This document shows positions 42,755-51,314 of a DNA stretch of 64,000 nucleotides, one piece after another (within the stretch, counting starts at the first letter, position 1; every line of letters starts with the position of its first letter). This stretch comes from UBA10438 sp964432155 (GTDB lineage: Bacteria > Bacteroidota > Ignavibacteria > Kapaibacteriales > Kapaibacteriaceae): the NCBI GenBank assembly GCA_964432155.1, contig CAYSMF010000010.1, positions 1-64,000 on the forward strand, read 5' to 3'. A program made the translations under genes and the position numbers. Under the pieces are notes generated by a model. That model was not told the origin of the DNA. It saw nothing but the letters and a program-made list of their open reading frames with translations, and searched no databases.

Positions 42755-45700
42755 TGATCTGTATCGCCTGTGTGGTGGTACCTATACGCACCATGTACCA
42801 TCCTGATGACAACCTATCGATCAGCATTGTTGCGACGTTGCGGTCGCTCTTAACCGACATCACAACGCGTCCCATCTGATCGAGGATATCCACCTGACCA
42901 AGATGCTGCGCGCCAGCGACATGCAGGCTTGTCGTAGCAGGCTGTGGCCAGATTCGTACCCCTTCACCGGGATCCTGGCTGTTGTGATCGACACCAACGA
43001 CGCCTCCCGTTGCCGCCACAATGAACTGATGCGGCACCATCACACCGCGTCGGAACGCATTGTAGATCGAAGCGGTTGCTGAACTATACGGCTGGGCACC
43101 CGCACTCATTGCACCTGACCACGTAGAATCTGTCGTCCAACCAGAGCGCGAGAGCATTGTGAATTGTCGACGCGCAGCATCTGTCGAATCAATCAACCGC
43201 TGCGCATCAACACGCATCGACGTTACTTCGTGGTTACGGTTTTCGAGCGAAAAGGCATCAACTATCCAGGACCTGTTTGGGATTACTGATCGATCCGTAG
43301 GAAGGTTGTTTGGTGCAATCTCAAGTCTCGTTAGAAGAATCTGCTCACCATCCACGGTGTTAGTGACGTCGAGCTCATCACCCAACGCGGCGAACACCAG
43401 TCGAGACTGACCACTTCGTGTCTCAACAAGGTCGCTTACACCGGATCCAACAAGTGCTCCTGAGACGTTTCGTGCTGCGCCAGCCTCAAGTACGCCGTCA
43501 CGCCCGCGAACCTTATCGAAGAGAACACCGCGGACGGTCTCATTGCATTGATAGTATGCAATCAGACCGGGCTCGGCCGAGTTTTTGACAAGGTGCATAC
43601 CAGCTCGCACCTCATCTTGTGAGAGCGCACGATCATAGAAGCATACCTCGTCGATGTAACCATTGTAATTGCGGGAAGACCAGTAATGGTATGTACCCAG
43701 CTTCATCACGAGCTGATTCAGCTGTTGACGAGGAAGAGGAATCTTGTCTGTACTACCCACTCCATTGACATACACCGTTGCACCCGTTGAGTCGATCGAC
43801 AACGCAACATGTGACCATGTATTTGGTTTGAGTGCCAATCGTGAATTCCACCACCAACGACCATCCTTCCACAGATAGCCAAGTTCGTTTTTCTCGTTAA
43901 CGAACTGCATTCCGATTTCCTGGCTCACACCATCATCCGCATCCGTACACAGAATGGCGGAAAATGACGGCTGCATCCCAACAGGATACACCCACGCAGT
44001 GAAGCTGAATGTATTTGTATTCCCTGTGAGACGTCCAAGCGTAACATGATCTTCAGACTTTGTCAGATCAATGGCAGTGCCAGGCAAAGGATCAACACCA
44101 TCACATTCGCTTGGAAGCACGGTAACAGCATCGCGAAGCACCAGCGTATCGGCGAGACTACCCTGCGACACGATGAGTGTTACATCGTAGGTACCTGGAA
44201 CAGTATATGCTACTTCAACCGAAGGGGCGTTTGAAGTTGAAGGCGAGCCCCCTTCAAATTCCCAACGTCGACTGAACGAAAGATCTTGTCGGACTGCTGA
44301 TCGACAACCAAATCGAATTCGTTGCCGTGAGCATTGAACGGTTTCTCGATCCTGTGAAATCAAAGCACGAAGGTCTGATCGCGGAGTAAGCGGCAACTGC
44401 CAGACTCCTCGCAATGTGGCGGCTCGCAGATAACCACTCGGCTCGTCGAAGTGCAGGAAGTTTATATCCGATATCGGCATTCCGCGTCCGAGACGCACCC
44501 ATTCTGTAGCACCATCGCGAAGAACATACACGCCGTAGGAGGTACCTGCATAGAGCTCCGTTGCCGAACCACGACGAGCAACAATCGTCTTCGTCGCAAA
44601 GGCCGGCAATCCCTGCGATCGATCTATCCATGTCTGGCCTCCATCCGTCGACTCAAGAACCTTGACGAGATCTTGCTGACCACCAAAGGCAACGACTAGG
44701 TGTTGTGGATCATCTCCTACGTAGGCCATGTCCTGCATGCCTGCACCACGACGAAGCGCTGCAGGTGGCGTGATCTCGGACCATGTCATACCACCATTCG
44801 TACTTCGATGCAGACCTTGATCGCCAAGTGCAAGCAAGTATGATCCATCTTCGGGATGCATACGCACGCGGTACACCCAGTTGGTAAACTTCTTCAATGG
44901 ACCCCAACTACTACCATTGTCGTGCGACACCACAACGCTCTGCGACGCATGATCGCAGGCAACGATGCGCGTGAAGATGCGTGGATCAACGCACACGTTC
45001 GTTAGCGTGATATACCCAAGGTCAATCCCAAGGTCTGTTCCGCGTGGCGCTACCTTGGATGTTTGCGTACGCATGGCACGTACGCTTGACCATGGCTTTG
45101 CATAGAGCCACTCTGTTGCAATCGGATTCACGTTAGCGCCCATAGCGTCGGCACCCGACCACGCGTACCATCCCTGAATCTTGGGCGCGTTGTTATAGAC
45201 AGTGGTGTCACGAATGAAGATCGGCATGTGATACGCACCAAGGGTCATGATGCGTCCATCATGCGACTGGTCGAAGCCCCATATCTCGAGAGCGGATATT
45301 CCCGTGCTGCGGTCGAGAATTGTCGAACCGCGGTTGGGAGACATTGCAATGCCGCCATCGTGTGTAAGCCAGATCGTGTCGCCGTGGATCGACGCTGACT
45401 GGATGTCGTAATGGAGTGGTGGCAACGACGTCCACGAGCGACCGCCGTTTGTCGATCGGTACGGGAAGATGCCAGCTGCGATCATCAATGCGGTATCACG
45501 AGTTGACACCGCAAATCCCATATCCCACGTCACCTGACCAAGTCCGTTTTCGTTTGGAGCGTAGGCAAAGAGATTCTTATTAGTCAGCGTATCAACCTCT
45601 TCTGGTCCATCGACCGAACCGCAGCATCGGTGTTCAAACGTCGAGCCTTGATCGCGTGAGACATACAGGCCATACACGCCGCTTGGACCGTTTCGAATCT

Positions 45701-46742
45701 CCCCCGCGATCATCACTGCGACAAAGTTTGGATCGGCAGGCGTTAGTGCAAGGAGCGCACGAGCCATCGATCGATCCGTCTGCGGACTCGGATAACCAAC
45801 GCCAACGGTATCGAACTTGACACCGGCACTGGTTGACCGTGCAAACGCAATGTGTCCACCCATTTGTACCAGGCCATACGCGACATCGTTTCGAGCAACA
45901 TGCCATTGCAAGTCCCACCATGTGCCCTGAAAGTTCGATGCGCTCGACCACGTTGTTCCACCGTTCGTAGTCAAAAACAGACGTCCCTTCGCAGCAATCA
46001 CTACACGCTGAGGGTCAGTCGGTGCAACGGCACATTGATCAACGCCGGTCGGTTCTAGCGTCGCGGCCGCCCCGGTAAGTGGAACGCGCCGGAATGTTGT
46101 CCCAGCATCCGATGAGACATACAAACCATGATCGGTTGCCGCATAGACTGTGGCACCCGACATGGCAAGACGAGATACGGATTGAATCGGAAGCTCAACA
46201 CTCACATTTGTCCACGTCGCACCTGCATCGGTACTGCGCCAGATTCCAGCCGAGATTGTACCGGCTATCACAAGAGAACGATTGCTCCGATCGGTGATGT
46301 GACAGCGGACAACTCCGATACCTTGTGAACCGGTTGCCATCTTCGCTGCGGCATCGAATCCAAAGGGGCCAACAGACTCCCACACATCGGAAGCTTGTAC
46401 ATCATCAACCTTCTTCGACGTCATCACTGCGTGGATAGCCGACCATGATGCTGACGTCGAAGCAACATTGCCTTGTTCGTCAGCGAACGCACGCTTCCGC
46501 GAAAGCCATCGTGTCACATGCTTCCATTCGCGGCTGCGAGCCCCTTGCCGAAGTGTTGAGTCGGCATTCATGGCGCGGATCACATCAAACACGTTGGCGT
46601 GATCATTCTGGTACATCGTGTACCATGCCGATGTCCGGTGTTGAGCACTTGCCGGATAGCGTTCGATAAGCGTTGGTTCTTGCGCAGTCAGCAGGCATGC
46701 TGTGACATGCACCAGAAGTACCATGACAGCCATCATTCGCAT
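42747..46742 (-). CDS. T9SS-exported Asp-box/PKD/LamG protein
   Basis: The 1331-residue protein has a signal peptide, then about 130-780 a beta-propeller region with at least eight Asp-box (BNR) motifs such as STDAGATW, TTNGGTTW, SRDQGSTF, STNGGRSW, SHDNGSSW and STDGGQTW. A PKD domain follows (about 825-880, VEVAYTVPGTYDVTLIVSQG), then a LamG/concanavalin-like domain (about 905-1090). The C-terminus (about 1262-1331) is a type A T9SS sorting domain: GEGVRIWPQPATTSLHV then SSGWYMVRIGTTTQ. It is expected on or outside the outer membrane. It lies 21 bases after the PorE-like gene. The substrate is unknown. Confidence 0.9.
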   Translation of the reverse strand: MRMMAVMVLLVHVTACLLTAQEPTLIERYPASAQHRTSAWYTMYQNDHANVFDVIRAMNADSTLRQGARSREWKHVTRWLSRKRAFADEQGNVASTSASWSAIHAVMTSKKVDDVQASDVWESVGPFGFDAAAKMATGSQGIGVVRCHITDRSNRSLVIAGTISAGIWRSTDAGATWTNVSVELPIQSVSRLAMSGATVYAATDHGLYVSSDAGTTFRRVPLTGAAATLEPTGVDQCAVAPTDPQRVVIAAKGRLFLTTNGGTTWSSASNFQGTWWDLQWHVARNDVAYGLVQMGGHIAFARSTSAGVKFDTVGVGYPSPQTDRSMARALLALTPADPNFVAVMIAGEIRNGPSGVYGLYVSRDQGSTFEHRCCGSVDGPEEVDTLTNKNLFAYAPNENGLGQVTWDMGFAVSTRDTALMIAAGIFPYRSTNGGRSWTSLPPLHYDIQSASIHGDTIWLTHDGGIAMSPNRGSTILDRSTGISALEIWGFDQSHDGRIMTLGAYHMPIFIRDTTVYNNAPKIQGWYAWSGADAMGANVNPIATEWLYAKPWSSVRAMRTQTSKVAPRGTDLGIDLGYITLTNVCVDPRIFTRIVACDHASQSVVVSHDNGSSWGPLKKFTNWVYRVRMHPEDGSYLLALGDQGLHRSTNGGMTWSEITPPAALRRGAGMQDMAYVGDDPQHLVVAFGGQQDLVKVLESTDGGQTWIDRSQGLPAFATKTIVARRGSATELYAGTSYGVYVLRDGATEWVRLGRGMPISDINFLHFDEPSGYLRAATLRGVWQLPLTPRSDLRALISQDRETVQCSRQRIRFGCRSAVRQDLSFSRRWEFEGGSPSTSNAPSVEVAYTVPGTYDVTLIVSQGSLADTLVLRDAVTVLPSECDGVDPLPGTAIDLTKSEDHVTLGRLTGNTNTFSFTAWVYPVGMQPSFSAILCTDADDGVSQEIGMQFVNEKNELGYLWKDGRWWWNSRLALKPNTWSHVALSIDSTGATVYVNGVGSTDKIPLPRQQLNQLVMKLGTYHYWSSRNYNGYIDEVCFYDRALSQDEVRAGMHLVKNSAEPGLIAYYQCNETVRGVLFDKVRGRDGVLEAGAARNVSGALVGSGVSDLVETRSGQSRLVFAALGDELDVTNTVDGEQILLTRLEIAPNNLPTDRSVIPNRSWIVDAFSLENRNHEVTSMRVDAQRLIDSTDAARRQFTMLSRSGWTTDSTWSGAMSAGAQPYSSATASIYNAFRRGVMVPHQFIVAATGGVVGVDHNSQDPGEGVRIWPQPATTSLHVAGAQHLGQVDILDQMGRVVMSVKSDRNVATMLIDRLSSGWYMVRIGTTTQAIQIIK

Positions 46743-46763
46743 GAGCGCCCCCTGCCCTATCCC

Positions 46764-48872
46764 TTACATGGAAACGATCTTGAACTCGACCCGACGATTT
46801 CGCTGGCGTCCTTCTTCTGTCGCATTCGATGCGATCGGCTTCGACTTGCCCATTCCGACAGCACGCATACGCTTTTCACCGACGCCCTTGTTCACAAGAT
46901 AGGTGCGCACGGCATTCACGCGTTCTTGCGATAGTCGACGATTCTCAACGTCCTGTCCGACATTATCCGTGTGCCCCGAAAGCTCAATGACAATGGCCGT
47001 ATTCGCTGCAAGGAACTGTGCAAGACGATCAAGTTCGGCGAACGATTCAGGTCGCAACTCCGACTTTGCAAAGTCGAAGAAGAGGTTGTTCAGAGTGATG
47101 ACTTCGTTTTTGCGAATTGGGACCAGGTACAGGTCGCGCTCAAGCTCGGTGTACTTGCTCAGCGTGCGCGTATCAAGCTGATCACTCACCGGATAGTAAC
47201 CGGGCGCCTCGGCACGAAAACCATACAAGTCGCCAGCGGGAAGTACAATCTTATACGATCCCTGCACGGGCTCAGATAGCGCAGTTCCTGCCGACACGCG
47301 CGTTGTCAGACTCTCGTATTCAACGTTCGTCGCAATCGGCTTTTTCGTCGATGCATCCAGCACGCGTCCGCTGACGAGGACAACCGGCTGTGGCTGCACA
47401 CCCTTTGTGAGACGGATCCGATAGAGATCAGCACTTTGATCAACAGGGCTCGTTCCGCACAAGTACGCATACTCACCATTCGCGGGGACGGTGAAGTAGG
47501 CATCCCATTCGGGCGTGTTGATCTTTGGACCGAGATTCTTCGGCTTACTCCACTTCGTCCATGAGTCATCGAGGCGACGCGTCATCCAGATATCAACGTT
47601 GCCATAGCCGCGACGGCCATCTGAAGCGAAGTAGAGCGTTACACCATCAGCTGCCATAAATGGCGACATCTCACTGCCCCATGTGTTGATGTCGGTTCCA
47701 CAGTTGATGGGCTCTGAGAACGTACCATCCGGACGCTTGCGCGAGAAGTAAATGTCTTTTTGTCCACGAGAGTCACGACGCTCAATAGCAAGAAGAAGAA
47801 CGCGACCAGAGGGATCGAGGCACGATTCGCTGAAGCGATGGAGGTTGTAGTAATTATCAATACGAACCTCGCGAGGCACCGACCACCCAGATGCCGTTCG
47901 CACAGATTGCGAGACGCCTGGTCCTCGAGGAGCACCGTTCGAGTAGTATGTGTTCCCTACGAGAACTTGATTCTCGTCCGGTGTGATGCTGATGAGGAAG
48001 TTCGCCCCCTGGTTATTCAACGGACGCCCCACATTTATTGCAGGACCCCATGAGCCATCTGGCTGCACATCTGTGTACCAGATGTCTTCTTCCTCGGGAT
48101 TTCCCAAGTTGTCACGATGCGGATAGCGTCCGAAGTACAGCCGTTTTCCATTCGTTGTAATCACCGGAGATAGGTCGCCACCATAACTGTTCACACGTGG
48201 ACCAAGCGATTCTCGGTCGGATAGTACCGGAACATCGTCGGCAACATCAATGGAGGATTCTCGCTGCTTGATGACAAGTTCATCGATTTCGACAACCATT
48301 TGTCCATTGACGACAATTCCGAGAATAGCCCCCTGAATATCGAGTCCGTCGAAGCCTACAACAGTTCCGCCATTGATGAGCAGACTCATTCCTGAGCCGC
48401 GCTTGCGCACCGTAAGCGTAAACCATGTTCCCATCGGCGGGATTTCTTGAGTTGGCGTCCACGGCAGAACATCACGCTGACGTCCGTCGCGCCATGTATA
48501 GACCTTGTAATTACCACTCGAGTTGACGAGTACACCATTGGCGTTCTGCGCTGAACTCGCAGCCCATGACACACCAAACCCTTGATTGACTGCGCCAGAA
48601 ACCTGACGAATCTTCACATCGATATCAAAATCGGAGTCGTAATCGACGAACCAGCCCGACTCAAGAAACCATTCGTTCATGATCGACCGGCGATCAATCA
48701 CGTAGCGACCGTTTGTACACGATACCGTGCCGTTGTTCCACTGCCCTAACCGCCATCGTCCGCTGTTGTCGACGAACTCATCCCGCACAGCAACTCCCAG
48801 TGGTTGCGCTAAGAGCGAACCACCTGCGATGAGCAAGGAGGCGAAAAGAAGGAGCATGTGGTGACGAGACAC
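46764..48872 (-). CDS. PorE-like OmpA-family protein with N-terminal lectin-like domain
   Basis: This 702-residue protein has a signal peptide (LLLFASLLIAGGSLLAQ), a LamG/DUF1080-like beta-sandwich (about 30-205), a PD40 beta-propeller (about 225-490, with YFASDGRRGYGNVDIW), a carboxypeptidase-regulatory-like domain (about 498-580, VSGRVLDASTKKPI) and an OmpA C-terminal peptidoglycan-binding domain (about 585-702, ELSGHTDNVGQDVENRRLSQ). The last three domains follow the order of T9SS protein PorE, which has TPRs at its N-terminus instead. The start is GTG 48872, with GGAGG from the speA end 5-7 bases before it. Confidence 0.9.
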   Translation of the reverse strand: MSRHHMLLLFASLLIAGGSLLAQPLGVAVRDEFVDNSGRWRLGQWNNGTVSCTNGRYVIDRRSIMNEWFLESGWFVDYDSDFDIDVKIRQVSGAVNQGFGVSWAASSAQNANGVLVNSSGNYKVYTWRDGRQRDVLPWTPTQEIPPMGTWFTLTVRKRGSGMSLLINGGTVVGFDGLDIQGAILGIVVNGQMVVEIDELVIKQRESSIDVADDVPVLSDRESLGPRVNSYGGDLSPVITTNGKRLYFGRYPHRDNLGNPEEEDIWYTDVQPDGSWGPAINVGRPLNNQGANFLISITPDENQVLVGNTYYSNGAPRGPGVSQSVRTASGWSVPREVRIDNYYNLHRFSESCLDPSGRVLLLAIERRDSRGQKDIYFSRKRPDGTFSEPINCGTDINTWGSEMSPFMAADGVTLYFASDGRRGYGNVDIWMTRRLDDSWTKWSKPKNLGPKINTPEWDAYFTVPANGEYAYLCGTSPVDQSADLYRIRLTKGVQPQPVVLVSGRVLDASTKKPIATNVEYESLTTRVSAGTALSEPVQGSYKIVLPAGDLYGFRAEAPGYYPVSDQLDTRTLSKYTELERDLYLVPIRKNEVITLNNLFFDFAKSELRPESFAELDRLAQFLAANTAIVIELSGHTDNVGQDVENRRLSQERVNAVRTYLVNKGVGEKRMRAVGMGKSKPIASNATEEGRQRNRRVEFKIVSM

Positions 48873-48874
48873 GA

Positions 48875-50770
48875 TTACTCCTCCAAGTAGGTGTAGCCGT
48901 ACAACCCTGAACGATAGATCGCAAGGAACTCCTTGCCTTGGTGCGCGGAGATCTTCTTGTCTTTCACCGAAGAGCTCACCCATGCTTCCATCGTGCGGAC
49001 AAGCTTCTTGGCATTAAACTGGACATAGTCGAGCACATCGGCCACGGTCTCACCGTCGATCACCTGATCGATCACGTACCCCTTATCCTTCACCGATACG
49101 TGCACGGCGTTGGTATCACCGAAGAGGTTGTGCAGATCACCAAGGATTTCTTGGTATGCGCCTACAAGGAACACGGCCAAGTAGTAGGCTTCGCCCTGCT
49201 TGAACGTATGAACTGGTAGCGACGTGGTAAAATCACGCAAGCCGATAAAGTGATCCACCTTACCATCAGAGTCGCACGTGATGTCCTGCAATGTTGCCAT
49301 GCGTGTTGGACGTTCAGTAAGGCGATGAATCGGCATGATTGGGAAGAGCTGATCAATCGCCCACGAGTCTGGCAGCGACTGGAACAGCGAGAAGTTGCAG
49401 AAGTATTTGTCAGCCAGCAGCTTCGGCAGCGCGCGGAGTTCTTCTGGAACCGTCTTCAGTTCGGCTGACAGTTCATTGATCTTGTGCGCAATCGTCCAAT
49501 ACAACCGCTCTACTTGTGCACGCGTGCGCAGGTCGATCAAACCGAGCGAGAAGCGATCGAGTGTTTCTTCTCGCACTTGCTGACAATCGTGCCAGGCCTC
49601 GAGCATCGTGCGGCTATTGAGCGACGACATAATCTCGCCCAGTTCCTGCACGAGTTCATGATCTTTCTTCGTGACCTTCTCGCGCGACGGCCATGTTGGC
49701 ACACTCGTCGTCTCGAGAACATTAAACACCAGCACAGAGTGGTGCGCTGTAAGCGCACGACCAGATTCGGTGATCACATTCGGATGCGGGAGGTTGTTCT
49801 TTGTTGCTGCATCAGCAAGCGTCGAGATAGCATCGTTCGCATACTCTTGAATCGAGTAGTTGATACTTGATGCTACGCTGCTTCGCGAGCCGTCGTAATC
49901 AACTCCCAAACCGCCACCGATATCAACGAACTCAAGCTTACAGCCCATGTTCATCAGCTGCACATAGAACTGCGATACCTCACCCAAGCCCTGCTTAATC
50001 TTACGGATGTTCGTGATCTGCGAACCAAGATGGAAGTGGATCAACTTGACACAGTCAAGCATCTCTTCATCTTGGGCGTAGGTGATCGCCTCGAGCAGCT
50101 CGGATGCATTCAGACCGAACTTTGACTGGTCGCCGCCCGACTCTTCCCACTTCCCGCTTCCACTCGATGCAAGCTTGATGCGGATACCGACATTCGGACG
50201 CACCTTGAGACGGCGAGACACCTCGTTGATGAGTTTCAATTCGCTCAGCTTTTCGACAACAAGGAAGATGCGCTTACCCATCTTTTGTGCTAGAAGTGCG
50301 AGCTCGATGAACTCTTCATCCTTGTAGCCATTACAGATAATGAGTGCTTCCTCGTTATCCATAATCGCAAGTACGGCGTGAAGCTCTGGCTTTGAGCCAG
50401 CTTCGAGTCCGATGTTGAAGCGCTTGCCGTATCGTACCAACTCCTCAACAACGGGACGTTGCTGATTCACCTTGATCGGATACACGCTATAGTACTTGCC
50501 ATTGTAGTCGTACTCTTCCGAGGCCTTGGCAAAACAACCGGCAATCTTCTCAATGCGATCATCAAGAATATCTGGGAACCGGAGCAATACGGGGACGCTG
50601 ACGTCACGAAGGAGCAACTCATCGATGAGCTCCTTGAGATCAATCTGTGGTCCTTTTGCCTTGCGTGGCGAGGCAACGACGTGCCCCTTGCCATTGATGC
50701 CGAAGTACCCGATTCCCCAACCTGGGACGTTGTAGGTCTCCATCGAGTCTTCAACACGCCATTTGCGCAT
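48875..50770 (-). CDS. speA: Biosynthetic arginine decarboxylase
   Basis: The 631-residue protein is of the SpeA type (fold III PLP enzyme), making agmatine for polyamines. Motifs: PLP Lys in SVYPIKVNQQRPVVEEL, GLEAGSKPEL, ICNGYKDEEFIELALLAQ, HFHLGSQITNIRKIKQGLGE, and the C-terminal SLFQSLPDSWAIDQLFPIMP. ATG 50770 is chosen; the extension to 50836 would cross the promoter region. It heads a run with the PorE-like and T9SS genes. Confidence 0.96.
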   Translation of the reverse strand: MRKWRVEDSMETYNVPGWGIGYFGINGKGHVVASPRKAKGPQIDLKELIDELLLRDVSVPVLLRFPDILDDRIEKIAGCFAKASEEYDYNGKYYSVYPIKVNQQRPVVEELVRYGKRFNIGLEAGSKPELHAVLAIMDNEEALIICNGYKDEEFIELALLAQKMGKRIFLVVEKLSELKLINEVSRRLKVRPNVGIRIKLASSGSGKWEESGGDQSKFGLNASELLEAITYAQDEEMLDCVKLIHFHLGSQITNIRKIKQGLGEVSQFYVQLMNMGCKLEFVDIGGGLGVDYDGSRSSVASSINYSIQEYANDAISTLADAATKNNLPHPNVITESGRALTAHHSVLVFNVLETTSVPTWPSREKVTKKDHELVQELGEIMSSLNSRTMLEAWHDCQQVREETLDRFSLGLIDLRTRAQVERLYWTIAHKINELSAELKTVPEELRALPKLLADKYFCNFSLFQSLPDSWAIDQLFPIMPIHRLTERPTRMATLQDITCDSDGKVDHFIGLRDFTTSLPVHTFKQGEAYYLAVFLVGAYQEILGDLHNLFGDTNAVHVSVKDKGYVIDQVIDGETVADVLDYVQFNAKKLVRTMEAWVSSSVKDKKISAHQGKEFLAIYRSGLYGYTYLEE

Positions 50771-50805
50771 GATCAGCCTGTCTGTAGAGGTGAAAAAACG
50801 AACGA

Positions 50806-50813
50806 CAAAACTA
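50806..50813 (-). promoter_or_regulatory. -7 box (TAGTTTTG) for speA
   Basis: A perfect TAnnTTTG on the minus strand, 36 bases before ATG 50770. It lies back to back with the fur box, only 8 bases away. Confidence 0.55.
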
Positions 50814-50815
50814 CG

Positions 50816-50831
50816 CACATATATATTTGTG
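50816..50831. promoter_or_regulatory. Near-palindromic operator over the fur promoter
   Basis: CACATATATATTTGTG is a palindrome at 14 of 16 positions and covers the fur -7 box. AT-rich palindromes like this are typical of Fur-family operators, so autoregulation and control of speA are plausible. This is inference from position and symmetry. Confidence 0.4.
50822..50829 (+). promoter_or_regulatory. -7 box (TATATTTG) directly before fur
   Basis: A perfect TAnnTTTG starting 13 bases before ATG 50835. It implies a leader of 0-1 base and no Shine-Dalgarno sequence. Confidence 0.55.
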
Positions 50832-50834
50832 CCC

Positions 50835-51302
50835 ATGACTCCATCTCAGGACATCGACGCGCTGAAGGCCTCGTTTGCGGATTTCCTCAAACGAAAGAAG
50901 TACAGAAGCACTCAGGAGCGCTTCTTGGCCCTCGACCGCATTGCTGAGCTCGACCGACATTTTAGTGCCGACGAGCTCTACATTCATATGAATAGCCGGG
51001 GTGACCGGATCTCCAGAGCGACGATTTACTCTACGCTGGATCTGCTGACCCAGTGCAACATTTTGATGAAACACCGATTTCACGGTGAGAGTGCCACATT
51101 CGAGCTCAGCAGCCGAATGCCGAACCACGACCACCTGATCTGCGTCGAGTGTGGGCATATTGTAGAGTTCCGGGAGGAAGGCATTGATTCCATCCGGGAT
51201 GCGGTATGTTCGCAGCAGGGCTTTCGCCCTGTGACGCACTCGCTGCAGATTTTCGCAGTCTGTCACGATCCACTCACCTGCGAGCACAACAAGCAGGACT
51301 AA
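50835..51302 (+). CDS. Fur-family metal- or peroxide-responsive regulator
   Basis: This 155-residue protein has the winged helix (ERFLALDRIAELDRHFSADEL and RATIYSTLDLLTQCNILMKH) and the metal-binding dimerisation domain (HDHLICVECGHIVEF; second CxxxxC pair CHDPLTC). The sensed signal (iron, zinc or peroxide) cannot be fixed from motifs. I chose ATG 50835 because homology starts there and a promoter box abuts it; the extension to 50763 runs through the promoter. topA follows by 12 bases. Confidence 0.9.
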   Translation: MTPSQDIDALKASFADFLKRKKYRSTQERFLALDRIAELDRHFSADELYIHMNSRGDRISRATIYSTLDLLTQCNILMKHRFHGESATFELSSRMPNHDHLICVECGHIVEFREEGIDSIRDAVCSQQGFRPVTHSLQIFAVCHDPLTCEHNKQD

Positions 51303-51314
51303 CACGGACGCCTC

